Positions 23,212 through 31,159 of a DNA stretch of 34,504 nucleotides are shown here, in pieces. The notes below the pieces were generated by a model that did no database searches, had not been told where the DNA came from, and saw nothing but the letters and a program-made list of their open reading frames with translations. The position numbers were made by a program, and so were the translations under genes. Source of the stretch: Actinomycetes bacterium (GTDB lineage: Bacteria > Actinomycetota > Acidimicrobiia > Acidimicrobiales > RAAP-2); NCBI GenBank assembly GCA_021823525.1, contig JAKANY010000016.1, positions 1 to 34,504 of the forward strand. Direction: 5' to 3'. Position 1 is the stretch's first letter, and each line of letters opens with the position of its first letter.

Positions 23212-24582
23212 GTGCCCCGCTCACTCTCGTCCGCCCTCGCCGACACCCGGGCCTCGTGGGCGCGCTCGCGCGCGCTGGTGATCCCACCGGCGGTGGCGCC
23301 TCGCCCGCCGGCGCCCGGCGGGCGGCGGGTGGCGTTCCTGGTCTACCGGGGCAATCCGACATGCGGGGGCCAGGGGGTCTACACGCGCCACCTCACGCGC
23401 GAGCTAGTCGCCTTGGGCCACAGCGTGGAGGTCTTCGCCGGCCCCCCGTGGCCCGAGCTCGACGAGGGCGTCGGGTTCACCCCGGTGCCCGGTCTGGACC
23501 TCTACCGCGACCCGGACCCCTTCCGGATCCCGGCGCGCCGCGAGTTCACGTCGCTGGCCGACGTGCAGGAGTTCGCCATCATGCTCTCGGGGGGCTTCGG
23601 CGAGCCCGCGGCCTTCAGCCGGCGCGTGCGCCGGCTTCTGGCCGCGCGGCGCGAGGAGTTCGACCTGGTCCACGACGACCAGTGCCTGGGCTGGGGCATC
23701 GGGGGACTGGTGCGCGACGGCTGGCCGCTGCTCGAGACGATCCACCACCCCATCACCGTGGACCGGGCGATCGCCCTGGACCACACCCGCGGGGCGTGGC
23801 GGCGCTACAGCACGCGGCGCTGGTTCGGCTTCTTGCGCATGCAGGTCCGCGTCGCCCGCCGCCTGCCCGCAGTGCTCACCGTCTCGCACAACTCGCGCCG
23901 GGACATCCACGCGCAGCTGGGCGTGCCCCTCGAGCGCCTGACGGTCGTGCCGGTGGGCGTGGACCACGCGGTCTTCGCCCCCGACCCGGCGGTCGCGGCC
24001 CGCCCGGGGCGCCTCATGGTCACCACCAGCAGCGACGTGCCCATGAAGGGCTTGCTGCCCCTGCTCGAGGCGGTCGCCAAGCTGCGAGCCGAGCGCGCCA
24101 TCGAACTCGTCGTGATCGGCCAGCCCCGTCCCGGGGGGCGGGTGGCCGCGGCCATCGAGCGCTTGGGCCTGGGCGACATCGTCACCACGGTGCGCGGGGT
24201 GAGCGACGCGACGCTGGCGCGCTACTACGCCGAGGCCGAGGTCGCGGTCGTGCCCAGCCTCTACGAGGGATTCTCCCTGCCGGCGATCGAAGCGATGAGC
24301 TGCGGGGTGCCGGTCGTCGCCACGACCGGCGGGGCCCTGCCCGAGGTCGTGGGCCCGAGCGGCGAGGCGGCCCTGCTCGTCGAGCCCAACGATCCCGACG
24401 CCCTGGTCGCGGCCATCGCGCGCCTGCTCGACGACCCCGCACTGCGCGCGGCGCTGGGCGCGCGCGGTCGGCGCCGCGTCATGGAGCGCTTCACCTGGCA
24501 GGTCACGGCGCGGGGCACGGCGGCCTGCTACGACGCGATCCTGACGGGCGCGCCGCTGCCCGACGCGATGCGGTTCGCCTGA
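23212..24582 (+). CDS. GT4-family glycosyltransferase
   Basis: A 456-residue GT-B fold glycosyltransferase, expected to transfer a sugar from a nucleotide donor with retention of configuration. The N-terminal acceptor domain has CGGQGVYTRHLTRELVALGH (51-70), typical of GT4. The C-terminal donor domain has PMKGLLPLLEA (277-287) and the EX7E signature from Glu352 to Glu360 (YEGFSLPAIEAMSCGVPVVA). The first 35 residues are a Pro/Arg-rich extension and may be over-called; GTG 23212 is supported by GAAGGTGG. The stop overlaps the next methyltransferase by one base (TGATG). It begins a tight operon with that methyltransferase and a toroid protein, so it likely glycosylates the same unknown molecule. 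Donor and acceptor cannot be told. Confidence 0.92.
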   Translation: MPRSLSSALADTRASWARSRALVIPPAVAPRPPAPGGRRVAFLVYRGNPTCGGQGVYTRHLTRELVALGHSVEVFAGPPWPELDEGVGFTPVPGLDLYRDPDPFRIPARREFTSLADVQEFAIMLSGGFGEPAAFSRRVRRLLAARREEFDLVHDDQCLGWGIGGLVRDGWPLLETIHHPITVDRAIALDHTRGAWRRYSTRRWFGFLRMQVRVARRLPAVLTVSHNSRRDIHAQLGVPLERLTVVPVGVDHAVFAPDPAVAARPGRLMVTTSSDVPMKGLLPLLEAVAKLRAERAIELVVIGQPRPGGRVAAAIERLGLGDIVTTVRGVSDATLARYYAEAEVAVVPSLYEGFSLPAIEAMSCGVPVVATTGGALPEVVGPSGEAALLVEPNDPDALVAAIARLLDDPALRAALGARGRRRVMERFTWQVTARGTAACYDAILTGAPLPDAMRFA

Positions 24583-25298
24583 TGCTCACCGCCGACTTCG
24601 AGCAGCTGGGCCTGCGCGCCGGTGACCGCGTGCTGGACCTGGGCTGCGGGTTCGGGCGCCACGCCTTCGCGGCGGCGCGTCGCGGCGCCCGGGTGGTGGC
24701 CCTGGACGCCGGCCGCGACGAGGTCGAGGGCGTGGTGGGCATCCTGGCGGCGATGGTCGAGGCGGGTGAGCTGCCCGACGAGGGCGGCCACGCCGGCGTG
24801 GTCCAGGGCGACGCGTGGCACCTGCCCTTCGCCGACGGCGCCTTCGACCGGGTGGTGTGCGCCGAGGTGCTCGAGCACCTGCCCGACGACGCCGCGGCGC
24901 TGGGCGAGATGGCCCGGGTCCTGCGTCCCGGGGGGACGATCGCCGTGACCGTGCCGCGCTTCGGTCCCGAGCTGGTCAACTGGGCGCTGTCCGACGAGTA
25001 CCACCTCGTGCCGGGCGGGCACGTGCGCATCTACCGGCGGCGGGTGCTCGAGAGCCGTCTGGCCGCGGCGGGCCTGCGCGTCGGGGGCCACGGGTACGCC
25101 CACGGGCTGCACAGCCCCTACTGGTGGCTGAAATGCCTGGTGGGGGTGGGCAACGACGAGCATCCCCTGGTCCGCGCCTACCACCGCCTGCTGGTCTGGG
25201 ACATCGAGAAGCGTCCCGCGCTGACCCGCGCCGCCGAGCGAGTGCTCGCCCCGGTGATGGGCAAGTCCCTCGTCGTCTACGCCACCCGCCAGCCGTGA
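24582..25298 (+). CDS. Class I SAM-dependent methyltransferase (Methyltransf_11 type)
   Basis: A 238-residue Rossmann-fold methyltransferase. Motif I VLDLGCGFGRHAF (17-29) binds SAM, the acidic residue at the end of strand 2 is Asp42 (VVALDAG), then GDAWHLPFADGAFDRVVCAE and LEHLPDDAAALGEMARVLRPGG are the Methyltransf_11/UbiE pattern. The C-terminal part (EYHLVPGGHVRIYRRR and HGLHSPYWWLKCLVG) is longer than in UbiE and could bind a lipid-like or glycan acceptor. ATG 24582 overlaps the glycosyltransferase stop by one base and its own stop overlaps the toroid gene (GTGA), so all three are translated together. Confidence 0.92.
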   Translation: MLTADFEQLGLRAGDRVLDLGCGFGRHAFAAARRGARVVALDAGRDEVEGVVGILAAMVEAGELPDEGGHAGVVQGDAWHLPFADGAFDRVVCAEVLEHLPDDAAALGEMARVLRPGGTIAVTVPRFGPELVNWALSDEYHLVPGGHVRIYRRRVLESRLAAAGLRVGGHGYAHGLHSPYWWLKCLVGVGNDEHPLVRAYHRLLVWDIEKRPALTRAAERVLAPVMGKSLVVYATRQP

Positions 25299-26383
25299 CC
25301 GTCACGCGCACGCGCCGAGGGGGGCTGGTGGGCGTGGCCAGCGCCGAGGAGCTGGCCCAGACCGGTCGCTACCTGGCGAGCCTCCAGCGGCCCAGCGGGG
25401 AGATCCCCTGGTACCCCGGCGGCCACAGCGACCCGTGGAACCACGTCGAGGTCGCGATGGCCCTCACGGCGCTGGGCCACGAGGACGCGGCGCGCGCCGC
25501 CTACGACTGGCTCGTCGCGAGCCAGCTCGGCGACGGGAGCTGGTTCAACTACTACCGCGAGGGCGCGGTCGAGGACGCGCGCCTGGACACCAACGTCTGC
25601 GCCTACCTGGCCACGGGCCTGTGCCACTACCTGCGCGCGACCGGCGACGTGGACTACGTCGCGGCGTCGTGGCCGACCCTCGAGCGCGCCGTGGCGTTCG
25701 TGCTGGCCCACCAGGACGCCGACGGGACCGTGCGCTGGTCCCGCGACGCGGCCGGCCACCTCGAGCCCGACGCGCTGCTCACCGGCTCGTCGTCGATCTA
25801 CCTGTCGCTGCGCTGCGGCCTCGAGGTCGCCGAGCGGCTGGGAGTCGAGCGCGGCGACTGGGCCGCGGCGGCCGGTCGCCTCGGTCACGCGATCGCCCGC
25901 CATCCGGGGTCCTTCGCCCCCAAGAACGAGTTCGCCATGGACTGGTACTACCCGGTGCTCACGGGCGCGCTGACCGGCCCGGCGGCACAGGACCGTCTGG
26001 ACCAGGGGTGGGAGCGCCACGTGCTCGACGGGCGCGGGGTGCGCTGCGTGTCGACCAGCGACTGGGTGACGGCCGCCGAGACCGCCGAGTGCGCGCTGGC
26101 CCTCGACGCTTCGGGGCGCTCGGCGACCGCGACCGCGCTGCTCGCCTCCACGCGGGCCCACCGCCGCGCCGACGGCGCCTACCTGACGGGCCTGGTGCAC
26201 CCCTCGGGGGACACCTTCCCGGGCGACGAGGCGACCAGCTACACCGCCGCGGCGGTCGTCCTGGCCGTCGATGCGCTGGCCGGGGGCTCCGGGGCCGCCG
26301 ACCTGTTCCACCCGCACGCGCTGGTGCGCCCCGAGGAGGTGGCCGAAGACGGCTGCCCGCTAGGAGCGGCGCAGCACCCGTAG
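25295..26383 (+). CDS. Alpha/alpha-toroid protein (prenyltransferase/terpene-cyclase-like), function unknown
   Basis: A 362-residue protein predicted to be an all-helical toroid. Repeats of QW-motif form (Q, then Gly, then Trp) occur as QRPSGEIPW (31-39), QLGDGSW (77-83) and QDADGTVRW (140-148), with a degenerate RADGAYL near 291. This is the pattern that leads such proteins to be annotated as prenyltransferase or squalene cyclase-like. It lacks the DxDD acid motif of class II terpene cyclases, so cyclase activity is doubtful. Candidate active-site residues are GGHSDPWNHVE (42-52), DTN (98-100), MDWYYPVL (215-222), WVTAAETAE (257-265) and FPGDEATSYT (308-317), a set of Trp, Tyr and acids also seen in toroid glycosidases. 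It is embedded between a GT4 enzyme and methyltransferases. GTG 25295 overlaps the previous stop. The last 24 bases overlap the convergent methyltransferase. Confidence 0.85.
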   Translation: MTVTRTRRGGLVGVASAEELAQTGRYLASLQRPSGEIPWYPGGHSDPWNHVEVAMALTALGHEDAARAAYDWLVASQLGDGSWFNYYREGAVEDARLDTNVCAYLATGLCHYLRATGDVDYVAASWPTLERAVAFVLAHQDADGTVRWSRDAAGHLEPDALLTGSSSIYLSLRCGLEVAERLGVERGDWAAAAGRLGHAIARHPGSFAPKNEFAMDWYYPVLTGALTGPAAQDRLDQGWERHVLDGRGVRCVSTSDWVTAAETAECALALDASGRSATATALLASTRAHRRADGAYLTGLVHPSGDTFPGDEATSYTAAAVVLAVDALAGGSGAADLFHPHALVRPEEVAEDGCPLGAAQHP

Positions 26384-26986
26384 CGACCCGACGGCGTCGA
26401 CCTCGGTGAACCCGTCGGCGAGCGCCGCGCGGTAGATCTCGTAGGGCGGGCGACCCCCGTCGGCCGGGTCGGGGAAGACGTCGTGGATCAGGAGCCGCCC
26501 GCCGGGCACGATCCGCGGCGTCCAGTTGCGGTAGTCGGCCCACGCGACGTCGGCGGCGTGGCCGCCGTCGATGAAGAGCAGGTCGAGGGGCTCGTGGAGG
26601 TGCGCGGCCACCAGCGCCGAGGGCCCGACGAGGCCGACCACGACGTCCTCAAGCCCGGCCCGGGCGACCGTGCGCTGCCAGGTCGGAAGGGTGTTGATGC
26701 GCCCGTCGGACGGATCGACGAGGTCGGGCTCGTAGTGCTCCCAGCCGGCCTGCTGCTCCTCGCTGCCGTGGTGGTGGTCCAGCGAGAAGAGCACCGAGCC
26801 GCTGGCGCGCGCCGCCGCGCCGAGGAAGACGGTGGAGCGCCCGCACCAGGCGCCGATCTCGAGCCAGGTGCCGCCGGGGTGCTCACGTCCCCGGCGCCGC
26901 CCGTGCGCGGTGAGGGCCCGTCCCTCGTCGACGGGCAGGAAGCCGCGCACCGTCGCGGCCAGCGCGAGCAGCGGGTCGCGGCTCAC
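26360..26986 (-). CDS. Class I SAM-dependent methyltransferase (Methyltransf_24/CmcI-like)
   Basis: A 208-residue methyltransferase of the metal-dependent O-methyltransferase-like group. WLEIGAWCGRSTVFLGAAA (41-59) is motif I, LFSLDHHHG (66-74) ends strand 2, LLFIDGGHAADVAWAD (136-151) and LLIHDVF (165-171) supply Asp140, His143 and Asp169, residues used for metal or catalysis in related enzymes. The gene points towards the toroid gene and overlaps its last 24 coding bases. It is itself joined by GTGA overlap to a GDT1-type transporter upstream. From memory, similar methyltransferases accompany the GT4/toroid genes in other actinobacteria, so it probably belongs to the same pathway despite the opposite strand. 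Confidence 0.88.
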   Translation of the reverse strand: MSRDPLLALAATVRGFLPVDEGRALTAHGRRRGREHPGGTWLEIGAWCGRSTVFLGAAARASGSVLFSLDHHHGSEEQQAGWEHYEPDLVDPSDGRINTLPTWQRTVARAGLEDVVVGLVGPSALVAAHLHEPLDLLFIDGGHAADVAWADYRNWTPRIVPGGRLLIHDVFPDPADGGRPPYEIYRAALADGFTEVDAVGSLRVLRRS

Positions 26987-27576
26987 GCGCCGGCCGCCTG
27001 GGCCAGGGTGATCACGCCGAGCGTCGCGAAGACCGACGCGCCCACCATCCGGATGACGCGCGTGGGCACCCAGCGCTGGAGCAGGCGTCCGCCGAAGGCC
27101 CCGAGGTAGGCGACGACGCTCAGGGCCAGCGACCCGGCCAGGAACACGCCCAGGGCATCGTGCGTGCGCGCGGTGAGCGAGACCGCCTGGATCTGCGTCA
27201 GGTCGCCGAACTCGCCCAGGAAGGTGACGCCAAAGGCCGTCGAGATCTCGCGCCAGGGGGAGGCCGCGCGCTCGGGCTCGGCCTCGCGCTCGCCCTCGCG
27301 CTGGACGTCACGCTCGCGCGTCGCGAGCAGGTAGATCGCGCCGCCCAGGAACAGCAGGCCCACGACGACGTCGCGCGCCGTGGGCGGCAGCAGGGTGATC
27401 AGGCGCCCTGCGGTCACCGCGATCGCCATCTGCACCACGAAGCCGGCTGCCGCCCCGAGCGCGACGTGGCGGGGTCGCGCTCGCGTGGACATCACGATCG
27501 TCGCGATCATCGTCTTGTCGGGCAGCTCCAGGGCGAACATGAGGGCCATGACGCCCAGGAAGGTTCCCGGCGACAC
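26983..27576 (-). CDS. GDT1/TMEM165 (UPF0016)-family cation transporter
   Basis: A 197-residue membrane protein of the UPF0016 family, whose members export Mn2+ or Ca2+ in exchange for protons. The two inverted-repeat signatures are ELPDKTMIA (17-25) and EFGDLTQI (122-129). The family consensus is E-x-G-D-K/R-S/T, so Glu17, Asp20, Glu122 and Asp125 are the expected metal-site acids, while the first copy has Pro for Gly and the second has Leu in place of the basic residue. Six helices are predictable, with a charged central loop (RERDVQREGEREAEPERA, 87-104). GTG 27576 starts four bases after the M1 aminopeptidase stop, and the stop overlaps the methyltransferase, forming a three-gene operon. 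Confidence 0.9.
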   Translation of the reverse strand: MSPGTFLGVMALMFALELPDKTMIATIVMSTRARPRHVALGAAAGFVVQMAIAVTAGRLITLLPPTARDVVVGLLFLGGAIYLLATRERDVQREGEREAEPERAASPWREISTAFGVTFLGEFGDLTQIQAVSLTARTHDALGVFLAGSLALSVVAYLGAFGGRLLQRWVPTRVIRMVGASVFATLGVITLAQAAGA

Positions 27577-27580
27577 GGCG

Positions 27581-30082
27581 TCAGAACTGCTGTCGGATCG
27601 CCTCGGCGAAGGCCTGGCCTACGCGCATGCGCTCGACCCACTGCTCGACCGACGCGGGATACCCGCCCACGACCGGGTGCGCGGCGTGGAACGCCTCGAC
27701 CTCGTCGGCCAGGGCCGGGTCGCGCACGAACGAGGCGATGCCGGCGGCGACGCGCGCGTGCAGGCTGGGCGAGAACCGCGTGGTCACCTCGTCCCAGCGC
27801 GCCGTGACGTAGCGCCAGACCGCTGGTCCGGTGACCTCGTTGCGCATCAGGGCCGGCAGCACGAGGGGGCCGTCCTGGGTGCGGAAGTCGTGCAGGCACC
27901 GGTCCGCCGCGTCCAGCGCCAGCCGCTCGTCGTTGAACGAGCCCAGCGCCCCCATGTAGCGCATGGCCTCCTGGGGTGTCGGGGCGCTGCGCGCCGCCTC
28001 GACGAAGCGCTCGTAGTCACCGGGACGACCCTCGTCGGCGACCAGGCGCAGGATCGAGTTCGCCAGGTCGCCGGGCAGGTCACCGCGGTCGTAGCGGGCC
28101 AGCGCCTCGGCGCGCACGGTCTCGTCGCGCGCCACCTCGCCCAGCAGGCGCACGACGATGCCGCGCAGCTGGGCGCGCAGCGGGTCCTCGCCGTCCTGCG
28201 CGTCCCATCCCAGCCGGGCCAGGACCGGGCTCGCGAGCTCGGCCACCTCGCCCGCCAGCACCCGGCGCGCGGGCTCGTCGAGGGACCGGCGCACCAGGTC
28301 GGCGGCCTGGGCCACGAAGTCCCAGGGGGTGGGCTCATCGAAGGGGACCATCCCGCGCGCCAGCGTCAGGAACTCGCGCCAGGTGATGACGCGCGCGAGC
28401 AGTGTCGCCCAGCCGTCGCTGAGCAGGGTGGCGCGCTCGATCGCGCTGAGGCGCCCGAGGTCCGCAGCGATCGTGGCCAGGTCGGCGGGCCGGTAGTGGC
28501 TGCGGTAGACGCCCGAGCCGCCGGCGTTGAGCAGGGTCGGGCCGGCGTCGGCGATGCGCAGGGTCTCCTCGACGACGAGGTGCCGGCTCACGTCGCCGCC
28601 CTCGAGCGGCCGGGTCAGCACCGGGACCAGCCACCGGTCGCCGATGGCCCCCTTGGCGTCGGCGCCGAGGAAGCAGAACGGCTCCTGGCGCAGCTCGTCG
28701 CCCTCCAGGCTCACCAGCGGGTGGCCGCCCTGGAGGATCCAGCTGTCCATCATGGTGCGCACCGGTGCGCCCGAGACCTCCTCGAGGGCGTCCCACAGGT
28801 CGGTCGTGACGGCGTTGGCGTAGAGGTGCTGGCGCAGGTAGTGGCGGATCCCGTCGCGGAAGACCTCCTCAGTCAGGAACTGCTCGAGCATGCGCAGAAC
28901 CGAGGACCCCTTCTCGTAGGTGAGCGCGTCGAACATGCCCTGCGTGTCGTCGGGCGAGAGGACCTCGTACTCGATGGGGCGCGTGTGGGCCAGGCCGTCG
29001 ATCTGCAGGGCCAGGTCCTTGTGCACCGCCTGCTCGGACCAGATGCCCCACTCGGGGCGGAAGGCGTCGGAGCACTTGAGCTGCATGAAGGTGGCGAAGG
29101 CCTCGTTCAGCCAGATCCCCTCCCACCACTCCATGGTCACCAGGTCGCCGAACCACATGTGGGCCAGCTCGTGGTGCACGACCTCGGCGATCCGGTAGAT
29201 CTCGGCCAGCGAGGCCGACGCGGGGTCGACGAGCAGGGCCGTCTCGCGGAAGGTGACGCACCCGAGGTTCTCCATCGCCCCGAAGGCGAAGTCGGGGATG
29301 GCCACCATGTCGAGCTTGGCCCCCGGGTAGGGGATCGCGAAGTAGTCGGGGAAGTACGTCAGGGCGAACTGGGCCGCCTCGAGGGCGAGCGCGGTCAGGT
29401 GGCCCTTGCCGATGGGGTAGATGACGCGGACGGGGACCCCGCCCACGTCGAGGGCCTCGGTCGCCTCGAAGGGCCCGACGACGAAGGCGACCAGGTACGT
29501 GGACATGACCATCGTGGGGGCGAAGCTGACCGAGCGCTGTCCGTTGCCCAGGTCCACGTTGGCGGTCTCGGGCGTGTTGGAGACTGCCAGCAGCCCGTCG
29601 GGCACCGTCAGGTTCACCTGGAAGGTCGCCTTCATGGCGGGCTCGTCGAAGCACGGGAAGGCGCGGCGGGCGTCGGAGTGCTCGAACTGGGTGGTGGCGA
29701 TCACGTGCGTCGTGCCGGCGTCGTCGACGTAGGTCGAGCGGTAGAAGCCGCTGAGCTGGTCGCCCAGGATGCCCGTGAAGGCCAGCTCGAGGGTGGCCGG
29801 CCCCGGCTCGATCTTCTGGTCGAAGGGGAAGGTGACCGTCTCGTAGCGCTCGTCGGACTCGTGGCGCCCGGCGTGGTGGGCGACACCGGCGCTGGTCACC
29901 GTCGCGGGGCTCAGCTCGAGGTCCTTGGCGTGCAGGGTGATCGCGCTCACGGGGGCGACCACGTCGACGTCGATCTCCACGCGGCCGGCGAAGGTGGCCG
30001 ACTCGATGTCGGGGGTCAGGAAGACGCGGTACGCCCGTGGTAGCACGTCACGGGTCAGGCGGTAGGGATTGGGCTTGCTCAT
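27581..30082 (-). CDS. M1-family zinc aminopeptidase (puromycin-sensitive/ERAP type)
   Basis: An 833-residue gluzincin aminopeptidase that removes N-terminal residues from peptides. The exopeptidase motif GAMEN is at 268-272. The zinc site is HELAH (304-308) with Glu327 eighteen residues later (HEXXH-X18-E), and the transition-state Tyr lies in DALTYEKGSS. FPCFDEPAMKATF (142-154) precedes. The C-terminal half is the long helical ERAP1-like domain of the eukaryote-like M1 branch and of the actinobacterial enzymes. No signal peptide, so cytosolic. ATG 30082 is chosen from homology (MSKPNPYRLTRDVLPRAYRV) and a TAGTCT box eight bases upstream; the frame is open to 31963 but that part lies antisense to other genes. 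It is followed in four bases by the GDT1-type gene. Confidence 0.95.
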   Translation of the reverse strand: MSKPNPYRLTRDVLPRAYRVFLTPDIESATFAGRVEIDVDVVAPVSAITLHAKDLELSPATVTSAGVAHHAGRHESDERYETVTFPFDQKIEPGPATLELAFTGILGDQLSGFYRSTYVDDAGTTHVIATTQFEHSDARRAFPCFDEPAMKATFQVNLTVPDGLLAVSNTPETANVDLGNGQRSVSFAPTMVMSTYLVAFVVGPFEATEALDVGGVPVRVIYPIGKGHLTALALEAAQFALTYFPDYFAIPYPGAKLDMVAIPDFAFGAMENLGCVTFRETALLVDPASASLAEIYRIAEVVHHELAHMWFGDLVTMEWWEGIWLNEAFATFMQLKCSDAFRPEWGIWSEQAVHKDLALQIDGLAHTRPIEYEVLSPDDTQGMFDALTYEKGSSVLRMLEQFLTEEVFRDGIRHYLRQHLYANAVTTDLWDALEEVSGAPVRTMMDSWILQGGHPLVSLEGDELRQEPFCFLGADAKGAIGDRWLVPVLTRPLEGGDVSRHLVVEETLRIADAGPTLLNAGGSGVYRSHYRPADLATIAADLGRLSAIERATLLSDGWATLLARVITWREFLTLARGMVPFDEPTPWDFVAQAADLVRRSLDEPARRVLAGEVAELASPVLARLGWDAQDGEDPLRAQLRGIVVRLLGEVARDETVRAEALARYDRGDLPGDLANSILRLVADEGRPGDYERFVEAARSAPTPQEAMRYMGALGSFNDERLALDAADRCLHDFRTQDGPLVLPALMRNEVTGPAVWRYVTARWDEVTTRFSPSLHARVAAGIASFVRDPALADEVEAFHAAHPVVGGYPASVEQWVERMRVGQAFAEAIRQQF

Positions 30083-30121
30083 CGCTGGAAAGACTAGGGC
30101 GAAATCCTCTACGCTCGCTGG
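30083..30121. promoter_or_regulatory. Compact divergent promoters, aminopeptidase / adenosine kinase-like gene
   Basis: In 39 bases there are two -10 boxes: TAGTCT on the minus strand (30096 to 30091), eight bases from ATG 30082, and TACGCT on the plus strand (30110-30115), six bases from GTG 30122. Only 13 bases separate them, so each promoter's -35 region falls on or within the other gene's 5' end, and the two polymerases must compete. Confidence 0.65.
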
Positions 30122-31159
30122 GTGACAAGTCGCCCGAGCCGGGTCTCGCTGCGCGTCAAGCCGGGTCCGACCCGCCTGGCCGTGACCGGCATCGGCAACG
30201 CCCTCCTCGACGTGATCAGCCGCGACCACGACGAGGCCTACCGCGATCTGGGGCTGGTGAAGGCGGCCATGACCCTGATCGGAGACGACGACCTGGACCG
30301 ATTCCACCGGGCGATGGGCCCCACCGTGCAGGTGTCGGGCGGGTCGGTGGCGAACTCGATCGCCGGGGTGGCGGCCCTGGGCGGATCGGCGGGCTTCATC
30401 GGCAAGGTCGCCGACGACGAGTACGGGGATCGCTTCGCGCGCGACCTGCGCTCCCTGGGCGTGGAGCTGGACCTGGCGATCGCCGGAGCCCAGGAGGGCG
30501 CCACCGGGCGCTGCCACGTGTTCATCAGCGACGACGCGCAGCGCACCATGGCCACCTACCTCGGCGCGTCGAATCGCCTGGGTCCCGACGACATCCGCGA
30601 GCCGCTGATCGCGCGCTCGGAGATCACCTACCTGGAGGGCTACCTCTACGACCTGCCCCCGGCCAAGGCGGCGGTGCGCAAGGTGGTCGAGCTGGCTCAC
30701 GTCCACGACTCGATGGTCGCCCTGTCGCTCTCGGACATGTTCTGCGTGGAGCGCCACCGCAGCGACTTCCTCGAGCTGGTGACCAGCGACGTCGACGTCC
30801 TGCTGTGCAACGAGACCGAGATCCTCTCGCTGTTCGAGGTGTCGCGGCTGTCGCGTGCCTACGAGCTGCTCGACGAGCTCGGACTGCTGGCGGTGGTCAC
30901 GCGCGGGCCCAAGGGGGCCGACGTCGTGACCGCCTCGGGTGTGGTGCCGGTGCCCGCCCACGAGGTCGAGGAGGTCGTCGACCAGAACGGTGCGGGGGAC
31001 CTGTTCGCCTCGGGGTTCCTCTACGGGCTGGCGCTGGGGGCCGACCCGGTCGAGGCCGCCGAGCTCGGCTCGCTGTGCGCGGGCGAGATCATCCGCCACC
31101 TGGGTGCCCGGCCCGAGACCGACCTCGCAGCCCTGGCCGTGGACGCGGGCCTGCTCTAG
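30122..31159 (+). CDS. PfkB-family kinase, adenosine kinase-like
   Basis: A 345-residue sugar/nucleoside kinase related to adenosine kinase. VTGIGNALLDVIS (21-33), VSGGSVANSIAGVAALGG (71-88), GKVADDEYGDRFARDL (94-109) and LEGYLYD (171-177) are the hallmarks shared with bacterial adenosine kinase-like proteins. The catalytic loop reads VVDQNGAGDLFASGFLYG (285-302) with Asp293 as base; DQN replaces the common DTT. GTG 30122 is fixed by a TACGCT box exactly six bases upstream, which gives an N-terminus about 12-15 residues longer than expected; a GTG near residue 20 is an alternative. Its stop is shared with the convergent ctaG-like gene at CTAG 31156-31159. Adenosine is the likeliest substrate, not proven. 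Confidence 0.9.
   Translation: MTSRPSRVSLRVKPGPTRLAVTGIGNALLDVISRDHDEAYRDLGLVKAAMTLIGDDDLDRFHRAMGPTVQVSGGSVANSIAGVAALGGSAGFIGKVADDEYGDRFARDLRSLGVELDLAIAGAQEGATGRCHVFISDDAQRTMATYLGASNRLGPDDIREPLIARSEITYLEGYLYDLPPAKAAVRKVVELAHVHDSMVALSLSDMFCVERHRSDFLELVTSDVDVLLCNETEILSLFEVSRLSRAYELLDELGLLAVVTRGPKGADVVTASGVVPVPAHEVEEVVDQNGAGDLFASGFLYGLALGADPVEAAELGSLCAGEIIRHLGARPETDLAALAVDAGLL

Noticed and set aside
27380..30043. An 887-codon open frame on the plus strand antisense to the M1 aminopeptidase
   Set aside because: Composition is the typical Val/Gly/His/Gln-rich shadow of a GC-rich gene. The aminopeptidase on the other strand has every catalytic motif.
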